Assembly: GCF_035046485.1 (NCBI RefSeq) | Contig: NC_085138.1 | Coordinates: 89,515,228-89,579,227, forward strand | Source of the DNA: Aedes albopictus | Lineage: Eukaryota; Arthropoda; Insecta; Diptera; Culicidae | Reading direction: 5' to 3' | DNA length: 64,000 nt | Part shown: positions 23,442-32,360 of the stretch, piece by piece | Layout of the letters: every line of letters starts with the position of its first letter | How positions within the stretch are numbered: position 1 is the stretch's first letter | Translations under genes and position numbers: made by a program | Notes under the pieces: model-generated | Database searches by the model: none | What the model was told of the DNA's origin: nothing | What the model saw: only the letters and a program-made list of their open reading frames with translations

Positions 23442-24618
23442 TCGATTGCGCCTCTTCGTTTGACCGCAACAGCAGCAGCAGCACCCATCGCCGGCTCCGT
23501 CCCGTCCACTTCTTGGAGCAATTCCGAGATGGACCGCGGAGACGGAGGAGGCACAGGGACTATGGCAGAGTCCAAACCGTCCGACTCTGAATCTGTGCTA
23601 ATTAAAGATTGTTGTTTATTCTACTTCTTACACTCACACCCGTCTACAGAGAGTAACAAGGGAGATAGTGTCCGTCAAGATTCGGGCACAATGAAGCAGA
23701 TCAATCTGGAGGACACTCCGCTAACGATGGCGATAATCGTGCGCCGTCGGGCGGAAGCCATCAAGCACAACAGCGAGTGCGAAACGGACGACCAGAGACA
23801 CAATCAAACGTTTCCGCCACTCGGTACGGGTACCATCGCGGCATCGGACTCGGGCGTGTTCATGTCTACCTCGGATATCGACCGGACGCACAGTGCCAGC
23901 ACCAGCACGCAGCACTTGAGTGCCGTCGAAGAGTACACGGAAGGTCAAACGGCACCGACCAAGTCCAGTTACGTCATCGGCGAACAGGACGAAGATGAAG
24001 AAGAAGAAGACGAATGCCAAGGCGTCGAAGAGGGGGAGGAGGAAGAGGATGAAGACGCCATCGAACTGGATCAATCACACGAGAGCAAGACTGATAGTAA
24101 ACTGAGCAAACGAGCTTGCCAGAGTCTACCGGACGTGAACAGTCCTCGGCCAAACGCTTTGAAAGCTAAAGGAACCACCTGTGATAGTAGTAGTGATATA
24201 CACGTAGCACCTAAGAAGGATGAGATTGAGCTGCGGGCCCCGTCGGATGTGGCCAAGCCCTGCGATACGGGGGGCCTGGGCATCGGCAAGCAAGCGACGG
24301 CACCGGTAGCGTCGGGCCCGGCGCCGGCGGCCGCAGTCCAGCGGAAGACCATCGATCCCAGCCTGCTGCAGGCGTTCTCCATCGATCCGAAGCTGATCAA
24401 CAAGTTCGACGGGCTGGAGCACACGCTGTACTACATCGACGAGAACGGCAGCCCGAAGCTGCGGGAAAAGTACTCCGTGCAGCAGCAGATTGCGGCCGAG
24501 AAGAAGCGCCGCAAGAAGGCGAAGAAGCTGGAGAAGTACGGCCCGGACGGCGAGGACGAGTCGGCCCAGTGTACCTGCTTTAGCTTTAGTAGGCTGTCGA
24601 AGAAGTTCCGGGATATGT
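23442..24618 (+). CDS. sgg: shaggy/GSK3 long-isoform N-terminal exon (partial gene)
   Basis: Open frame of about 390 codons ending at a consensus donor (GT at 24619, GTAAGT) in phase 1. This is exactly the phase needed by the kinase exon at 44739; the junction codon becomes TGT (Cys) followed by K-D-G-S-K. Long N-terminal extensions are known for some Drosophila shaggy isoforms. Visible features are a Glu/Asp-rich stretch (about 23985-24080), an Ala/Pro linker, a basic cluster KKRRKKAKK (24501-24527) resembling a nuclear localisation signal, and a CTCF segment (24570-24581) before a second basic patch. The frame is closed by TAA at 23439. Candidate starts are ATG 23529, 23562 and 23691. The segment around VLIKDCCLFYFLH looks like a polypyrimidine intron end (acceptor CTACAG at 23649), so coding may truly begin downstream of it or in an earlier exon. 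Kinase-isoform membership is inferred from strand, phase and position. Confidence 0.75.
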
Positions 24619-24713
24619 GTAAGTGTGCCCTATTTGTTTACATAATTACATTTTAATTTCCATGTATGCCTCATTTCATCCGACCTTGAAAATCGGAAAC
24701 TCGTTTACGAATG

Positions 24714-25627
24714 TGCAGGGGATGGCCAAAATGTTTGGGATAGGCAACTTTTTTTCTCTTACAAAAAAATTCAACATGCTATCACTTTTCGTAGAGTGCA
24801 TCAAAAAATCTCAAATTTTGACTGATTATCAACCTGTTATATGTGCCTCACTGGTACAAATTTGTGCTCGATTGATTAAACTTTCACAAAGTTATAACCG
24901 TTCGGGTGAAACACTATTTTTTAGACAACTCATTTTTGAGCTGTCATATCTCGGAAACCAGTGAACCGAATTGAATGAAATTTTGAACGTACACTAACAA
25001 TATACAGATGCTTCACAAACTATTAAAACATAGATAGTTTTGAACGTTGAAAAAAGTTATCATAGATTGACACTTTTTGGATTTTTCTCGAAAAAAGGTA
25101 ATTTTTTTACGTCAATGTCAATAAATTTTAGTGTTGATGTCCAAAGATTTTCCACTTCTGTTCTCAAGTTATCTCTAATCAGATATATTAGAGCCTATTT
25201 AGATTGAAGAAAGATTGTATTGTATGGTATTCTATATTTGACTTATTTTCCTCTATATGGGTAAAAATTTCAACCCGGTATAACTTAATTCGTCGTGAGA
25301 AAATATTACTTTTTATAACGTTGTATTAAGTATCAATATATTGTTCATAAACGTTAAAAAATTCATTCAATTCGGTTCACTGGTTTCCGAGATATGACAG
25401 CTCAAAAATGAGTTGTCTAAAAAATAGTGTTTTACCCGAACGGTTCTAACTTCGCGAAAAATTATTCAATCGAGCTCAATTTTGTACCAATCATGCACAT
25501 ATAACAGGTTGATGAACAGTCAAAATTTGAGATTTTTTGATGCACTCTATAAAAAGTTACAGCATGTTGAATTTTTTTGTGGGAGAAAAAAAGTTGCCTA
25601 TCCCAAACATTTTGGTCACCCCCTGTA
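24714..25627. mobile_element. 914-bp foldback MITE (TACAGGGG family)
   Basis: Terminal inverted repeats exceed 250 bp. The left begins GCAGGGGATGGCCAAAATG and the right ends with the inverse of CAGGGGGTGACCAAAATG. Both arms share TTTGGGATAGGCAACTT, TGCATCAAAAAATCTCAAAT and CCGAGATATGACAGCTC. TA (left mutated to TG) flanks the ends, as expected of a Tc1/mariner-type target. No transposase. A half copy lies at 46702-46958. Confidence 0.85.
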
Positions 25628-26996
25628 TGTCTCATTTTATTAAAAGTGCTCAACTGGAATAGAACTTGACAAATCGCAGTTCGAACTCCGGATGCTGCTC
25701 ACCTAAACAAGCTTTATAACTTTGGTTTTATATCTTGGACTTATCTGGTATAAGAGCATTACCAGCTCAATGTTTGATATACAATATTCTTCACCTAACT
25801 TTTGAGAACAGCAATTAGTTTACTTGAAATTGATTTGTTGGATTTGAATTATAACTTCGAAGGTATTTGAAGTACATACTTTTAAAAATATATAATATCC
25901 ATTCTCCAAAAACCTTACGTTTTCGATTTTTATATTATTTTTCTGGCTTTCAACCACAAAATTTGCCAAGTAGCCCAGTCAACGGCAAGTCAAATGCTTC
26001 TAACTATTTTTTTCACAAATTTTTATTTTTTACCAAATTTAAACAAGCAAAAGCAAACACTTTTTGAAATTTTATATCAATATACATTTTTATTCTACAT
26101 TCACAAATACTGCAGTAACAACAAATTCAAAACATAAAAAAATACAAAAAATAGGAAAAAAATTGGTCTTGTTAAATGTTATTCGAAACGGTCTGAAAAT
26201 TCACATATCTGAGAAATATTGTTTTAATTTAGAAAACAATAAACAGTAAAAAACGTCTCGAATACCTTGCTTGGTCCCAGACATTTTTTAACATTTTTGA
26301 TTTTTTGAATTTGCTATATATAACATATGCTTGAATGTTGGCAAAAAATATGTATAAAAATAAAAAAAATCTCAAAAAATGCTTTCTTTTTCTTGTTTTG
26401 AAAATCGATGAAAAATTTAAAAAAAAATCCAGAAGAGTAGCGAGCCATTGGAATTCTCGGCACTCTTCGCTATAATTCAGTAAATTCCAAACCAATTGAC
26501 TTCAAATTTTGTACCCGGCTAAATACTATACTGTTTGTCTGTCTGTCTGTCGCTTCCCTTCCAAAAACTTTTTTTTTCAGAATTTTTCCGGACTTCCTAA
26601 TTAGTTTTTTTTTCGACTTTTCCAACCCATTTTCCTGATCTGTGGAAAATTTTGTGGAAAACATTTTTTTCATTTTGTATTTTTTTAATCGCTGAAAAAA
26701 ATTGCTTATGATTTCACAAAACAAAATGTGTCTCCGATGCTTCGTTCTTGAGTTATGATTTTTCAAAGTAGGGTGTGTCTGCGGAAAAAAATTGTTTTCC
26801 ACTGAAGTTTTCCGAAAAATTAAGCGACCCTAATTTTTTCTCAATAGGGTTTTTATTCATAAATACATTAACCCTACCTATGAAAAAAATTGAATTGAAT
26901 TCTGAGAACCTTCGTACCAATTAATACGATACTAAAAAATGCCCTGCTTCAAACGAACACTTAATCCTATTGCTAATCATTGTTCACAGAGCACAT
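25628..26996. other. AT-rich intronic DNA
   Basis: No gene. Around 26470-26540, GCTATAATTCAGTAAATTCC and ACCAATTGACTTCAAATTTT resemble the inner arm of the MITE at 51242-51458, followed by a short (GTCT)n run at 26537. Open frames reflect A/T runs. Confidence 0.4.
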
Positions 26997-29098
26997 TGCA
27001 CAGTGGAAAAAATCGACCCAAAAAACGGATCTTTTTACGCCGTAGGTTTCGGTATGTGAATTTGACCATTTCTGACGTAAGAAGTACGAGAAATCGATTG
27101 GTGCATTCATCGCACGGCACGGGAAGCGGTCTATTTTGCCCCGTTTTGCCCTATTTTCATACAAAACGAGAATCAAAATGTACTTTCAAACATCAAGCAC
27201 GACTGTAGATCATTGAAAGTAGCTGCAGGTGTAATAAGAAGTCAATGGCAATCATAAGAATACATAAGAGATCCTTTCAAATGCTTATTTTGCCCCATAT
27301 GCCCCAACAACTGCTGGAAATTCACACTTTTACTTAATTATGAATGGATTTTCAACGTTACTGGTTCAAAGTTGATATTTTTGACATGAACAAAGAGCGC
27401 TAAATCTTTTATCATCAGAATCATCTTCGGGAGTTGCCCAATTTGCCCTATTTTCATAAAAAATAGATTTTAAATGTATTTGGTATCGAATCCCACTCCC
27501 GACAAACTCGCAAAATGTGAGTTCTTCCTTCGGAAGGGAAGTAAAGTGTGGGTCCCGAGATGAACCAGCGTAGGGCTAAAAATCTCGTTAATACAGATAA
27601 AAAAAAGAAACAGATACTGCTGAGGAACGTTGGAATTAGTTTTAGGTGCAATTGAAAGCTAACAGTAATCATGCGCATATATGTAAGATTTTTCCCTATT
27701 TTACCTACATGCCCCAAAAACGGCTGGATATTTACATATTTCTGTATGCTTTTGTAATGTCACTGGTTACAAAATATTCAGAAGTCATTCATCATTTTTG
27801 ATATATACAAATGCGGTTTATCGATTAATACAAGATTATTCTTGGAATGGTACAAATTGCTGTGTAATTTACCTCAATTTGCCCTTATTTTTTGTCATGT
27901 AATTAATAAATTAATTTTCCTTTTTTGCATTGGTACTACTGACACCAATGTAATCGAAAATACAGTCATATAGTTATATGACTTTTTTTATAATTTCAGC
28001 TTTTGATGGGCACTTAAGGGCATAATAATCATTTTATAAAATGTTTTAAATATGCACAAAACTGATAAAATAGGGCATCTTAAAGCACCAATATGTACAT
28101 ATTTGAGGTGCCTCATTCAATCAGTTTTGTGCATATTTGACAAATATTAAGATTAAGATTAATTTTTATTTTGCACTCGATTCCCCACCAAAATCTGGAA
28201 TTAGAAAAAAAGTCATATATTTTAACTGTCCTTTCAATTACATTGATTTCAGTACCCAGAAGTCGATCAAATCGGACACAAGAAAATACGGGAAATCAAT
28301 TTATTCATGAGACGACAAAAAAATCAGGGCAAATTGGGGTAAAATAGACAGTTGTTTGTACCCTCGCGAGATGATTCTAAAACTAGATAGATAAACCGTA
28401 TTTGTATACATCAAAAATGATCAATGACTCCATGTTTTGTAACCAGTGATATTACAAAACAATACAAAAAATGTTATCATCCAGCAGTTTTCGGGGCATG
28501 TAGGGTAAAATAGGGATAAGATCTTTCATATACGCGCATGATTACTGTTTGCTTCCAATAGCACCTCTGAAACTTATTACTGTGTTCCTTAGCAGTATAT
28601 GTTTCTTACAAATACATTTAAAATCTTATTTTTTATGAAAATAGGGCAAAATGGGGTAAATTGGGCATTTCCCGAAGATGATTCTGATGACAAAAGATTT
28701 AGCGTTTTTTGTTTATGCAAAAACAACAACTTCAACAAAATCCATTCACAATTAGGTAAAAGTATGGATTTCCAGAGGTTTTTGGGGCATATGAGGCAAA
28801 ATAAGCATTTGAAAATATCTCTCATGTATTCTTATGATTGATATTAACCTCTTATTACACCTGCAGCTATTTTCAACGATCAACAGTCGTGCTTGATGTT
28901 TGAAAGTACATTTTGATCCTCTTCTTGTATGAAAAAGAGCAAAATGGGGCAAAATGGACCACTTCCCGTGCCGTGCGGGGAATTAATTTAGCACCAATCG
29001 ATTTCTTGTTCTATTTCACGTCATAAATGGTCAACTTCAGGTACCGAAACCAGCGGCGTTAAAGATCCGTTTCTTGGATCGATTTTTCCCACTGTGCA
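26997..29098. mobile_element. ~2.1-kb foldback element, arms ~1 kb
   Basis: Ends TGCACAGTGGAAAAAATCGA and TCGATTTTTCCCACTGTGCA are inverted. Mirrored landmarks run inward: CAAGCACGACTG/CAGTCGTGCTTG, GCTGCAGGTGTAATAAGA and its inverse, TGCTTATTTTGCC/GGCAAAATAAGCA, and ATATGCACAAAACTGAT/ATCAGTTTTGTGCATAT at the centre (~28095). GGGGCAAAAT-type words recur along both arms. A tRNA-derived SINE body (27481-27606) is inserted in the left arm only, explaining most of the length difference. No transposase. Confidence 0.85.
27481..27606 (+). mobile_element. 5'-truncated tRNA-derived SINE, body and tail
   Basis: Begins inside the box-B region (ATCGAATCCCACTCCCGAC) and continues through GTGAGTTCTTCCTTCGGAAG and GGGTCCCGAGATGAAC to the tail AATACAGATAAAAAAAAG. 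This is closely similar to the full copy at 30575-30755. Confidence 0.8.
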
Positions 29099-29477
29099 CT
29101 GGGCAAAAGATCTGTAATACAGTAATATCCCGATTTAATCAAGACTATGAATTTTTTATGCAAGTTTTTGACTTTTTCTTTAACATCATTCTACAATATC
29201 AAACAGTAATACTGTAATACTTCTTGATGAAAAATCACAGATAACTCCCCGTAGAAGTTTTGAAGATACTTCGTAAATATTGAATACCAAGTTGGGGTTT
29301 TCTAGTAAAATTGCGGCAAATTTTTTTCTGTCATGTTTCCCAGCGAGATTCATTATGAAATTGATAGCAAATATTTTAAAAGTATTCATGGAAGACATTT
29401 TGGAAGGAATCAAAATCAATGATACAGATTGCCCATTTTACTGGCATTTTACCAGATTTGCTGGTATGTCTTAAACA
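29099..29477. other. Intronic spacer
   Basis: AT-rich. The last 50 bp (TTGCCCATTTTACTGGCATT) recur inverted at about 12690-12725 and directly at about 29942-29995, each time next to a tRNA-like palindromic element. Confidence 0.4.
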
Positions 29478-30158
29478 TACTGGAAAAACTTGTAATTAGA
29501 AGGCACGAAATGTTGCTAATTGTCAAATTGAGAGATGAAATTTGTAAAAAAAAATCGCGTTCTGGTGGGATTCGAACCCACGACTCCGTATTCGCTAGAC
29601 CGGCGCTTTAACCAACTAAGCCACAGAACAGGTAATGGTTCTGCGGAATATAAAGCCAAACTGACTCCGAAGCCGCACCGTGAACACTCCTGTTTCACAA
29701 ACTCATCTCTCTTTTCGGCTTAGATGCCAATCCACAACACACTCCTGTTTGTGCCCACGAACTACAAGTGCGAGCGAATTATTTATATGAAGCCGAGACT
29801 TACTCTCGCACTCCGCATACCTAGCCACCAGGCAGTTTGTTTTGCTGGTGTCTAATTAGTATGCATCGAGAACTCGGCACGGTCGGACGCTCAGACGACC
29901 GAACTGCGCCATGTGACGCAAGCAAGAGTACAATGATACATATTGCCCATTTTACTGGCATTTTACCAGGTTTGCTGGTATGTCTTAAACATACTAACCA
30001 TTACCTGTTCTGTGGCTTAGTTGGTTAAAGCGCCGGTCTACCGAATACGGAGTCGTGGGTTCGAATCCCACCAGAGCGCGATTTTTTTTCACAAATTTCA
30101 TCTCTCAATTTGTCAATTAGCAACATTTCGTGCCTTCCAATTACAAGTTTTTCCAGTA
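29478..30158. mobile_element. Foldback element with complete tRNA-like heads in both arms
   Basis: Outer arms TACTGGAAAAACTTGTAATT and the inverse run through CACGAAATGTTGCTAATTG, then tRNA-like units at 29559-29629 (minus) and 30007-30078 (plus). In the plus copy the acceptor sides GTTCTG and CAGAGC pair loosely; box A is TGGCTTAGTTGG and box B GGTTCGAATCC. Both match RNA polymerase III internal promoter consensus. The central 300 bp is unique. It looks like two SINEs inserted tail-out, or a SINE-derived MITE. Confidence 0.8.
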
Positions 30159-30574
30159 TAATCAAAATCAACCTAATTTCTAAGATTTGGTTTTAAATTT
30201 TTGCATTTGACGTTGAAATTCATAGAAGGACACTGTTCAAAAGCTTAAATTACGAAGATTTTTTTATTATGCTCGCCTCAAAACCTATCAAATTGTCACT
30301 TGCCGTGTTCGCACCAAGCTTTGTACACCAAGTAAAATTGTGTCTTTTCAAAAACATGTTCAACAAGCTGTAACTTTTCGAGATAGCTATTATAACAAAA
30401 TTAGAAAAAAAAAACTTGACCCAACTTAAGAAGCAGTTACCGAAATTTAATTCATTTTTTGACCCTTCAATATCCATTTTTTATTTTGATTATTTTTCGC
30501 CATCTAAAATCGATTTAAACATAATTTTTGCTTTGATTTTTCTCATTTTTTATGTTCAAACATCCCTATATTTG
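30159..30574. other. Intronic spacer
   Basis: AT-rich. Its last ~100 bp (…GTTCAAACATCCCTA) form the outer left arm of the larger palindrome that ends near 32230. Confidence 0.4.
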
Positions 30575-30755
30575 GTGGAGCAGACCTGGTGTGATGGTTA
30601 AAGCACGTAACTATAACGCCGAGATCCTGGGATCGAATCCCACTCCCGACAAACTCACAAAATGTGAGTTCTTCCTTCGGAAGGGAAGTAAAATGTGGGT
30701 CCCGAGATGAACTAGCCTAGGGCTGGCTAAAAATTTTGTAATACAGATAAAAAAA
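30575..30755 (+). mobile_element. Full-length-like tRNA-derived SINE, ~180 bp
   Basis: 5' tRNA-like head CCTGGTGTGATGGTTAAAGC (box A region) and GGGATCGAATCCC (box B). Body GTGAGTTCTTCCTTCGGAAG, tail AATACAGATAAAAAAA. ATCCCTA stands on both sides and may be the target duplication. It is nested in the left arm of the palindrome described for 30.5-32.2 kb. Confidence 0.8.
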
Positions 30756-31277
30756 TCCCTACACTTCTATATTTTTCCAGGAAACCTGTCTGGGATACCG
30801 ATTTTTTTTAAGCAGAAACATTTTAAGGTTTTATGATAATCGTGATTTTTTTAATTTCTTGTAATGGAAAATTTACAAGATACTGACATCTGACCAAAAC
30901 ATCATTTTTTCAATGATTTAAAAATATACGCTTTAAAAGACACCAAAAATAATTTTGAGAATATGCAGAACAGTTCTAAATACCAGCCAATAATAACAAA
31001 ATTTGGATTGCTCAGGGAAGAAAAAATAAAAAAATTCTCAAACTATACCTCAACTTAAGACATTAAAAAATTAGCAAATTGCTCTTCATTTACATGTTTC
31101 CAAGTACTTTTTAATTTATTGCTGGCTACTTAGCTTTTGCAGTGCAGAATATTTTTTTTATTGAATTTTGAGCATTTTTTTCATTTTTTTATTTTCTAAT
31201 AAATGAAAATATTTATATTTTTGGCTGTTAGTTATCAATGTTATGCAGACAAAATAATGCTGGTGTCTTTTGAAAAT
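30756..31277. other. AT-rich intronic DNA within a larger foldback
   Basis: The first 30 bp continue the outer palindrome arm (CCCTACACTTCTATATTTTT). The rest has no counterpart on the other side and may be an insertion or a right-arm deletion. Confidence 0.4.
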
Positions 31278-31943
31278 TACACAGCGCAACATTTTTTTGT
31301 CTCAAGAGCAAACTTTTGTGTCTCCGAAGGATTTTGGGCCGCAGAATCCGAATCCGGGCTCAGATTTGCTCTAACACGTCACAATTTTAAGCTATACCTC
31401 AATTTATAGGGCAAAATATGTGATTTTGGGCTTTTTTGACTGCAAGTCATTAAGCTCGGAAATATTTTTTTAAGCTATCAAAAGGTTAATTGGTCAATTA
31501 ACATCTAAATTAACGACTCATGCAAAATATTTCGTTTTACCTAATCAAATTTGATAGATTTAGGCATTTTATGTTAGTATGAAAACTTGCATGCAACTTT
31601 TGGAGTGTGACTTGTCTGGGAAACATCGTACCTAACATAAATCGCTTAAAACTATCAAATTCGATTTGGTAAAATGAAATATTTTGCATGAGTCGTTAAT
31701 TTAGATGTTAATTCACCAATTAACCTTTTGATTGCTTAAAAAAATATTTTCAAGCTTAATGGCTTGCAGTCAAAAAAGCCCAAAATCGCATATTTTGCCC
31801 TATAAATTGAGGTATAGCTCAAAATTGTGACGTGTTAGAGCAAATCTGAGCCCGGATTCGGATTCAGCGGCCCAAAATCCTTCGGAGACACACAAGTTTG
31901 CTCTTGAGACAGACCAAAAGTTAATTTTTGTTACGCTGTGTTA
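31278..31943. mobile_element. ~670-bp near-perfect foldback element
   Basis: Left arm from TACACAGCGCAAC, right arm to GTTACGCTGTGTTA. Both arms share GCTCTTGAGAC, AATCCGAATCCGGGCTCAG, CCTCAATTTATAGGGCAAAA, AAAAAAGCCCAAAATC and TTTTGCATGAGTCGTTAATT in inverse order. The centre is near 31600, with a loop of only ~40 bp. Arm identity looks above 90%. No coding capacity. Confidence 0.85.
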
Positions 31944-32360
31944 TTATTGGATATTGAAAGTTTTTTCACAATAAAAGAGTTTGTGAAATGTAATACACTC
32001 CGAAATTATTTCACTAAAAATACACGGAAAATATGTTTTATAAAAAAATAAAATCAAAATATTTTAACAAATTTCACAGAAAGTCAAAAAGTGTTCGTTT
32101 CAAAAAATTTATAGCCTAAATAGGCTTCAAGAAAAAATATGAAAATGTAGGGATGTTCAAAAATAAAAATTATAAAATCAAAAATCAAAACTCATAAAAT
32201 TGCATATAAAAAAATGCCATCTGAAACATTTTATTTTTCGACATTCAGTTGATCAACTGTCAGTAATCAATTCTGAATGTTTGATGCACTTTACAAAAAT
32301 CTTACAGCCAGTTGAAAAAAAAAACATTTTTTGAAAAGTGAAAATTTTGCCTGTGCGAAT
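31944..32360. other. AT-rich intronic DNA; outer right arm of the larger palindrome
   Basis: ATGTAGGGATGTTCAAAAAT at about 32145 is the inverse of sequence at about 30550-30565. TGATGCACTTTACAAAAATC near 32281 resembles the TACAGGGG MITE arm. Confidence 0.45.

Noticed and set aside
23460..23462. TTG as start codon of the long N-terminal frame
   Set aside because: Eukaryotic nuclear genes rarely start at TTG; the frame merely opens after TAA at 23439. ATG 23529, 23562 or 23691, or an upstream exon, are better candidates.
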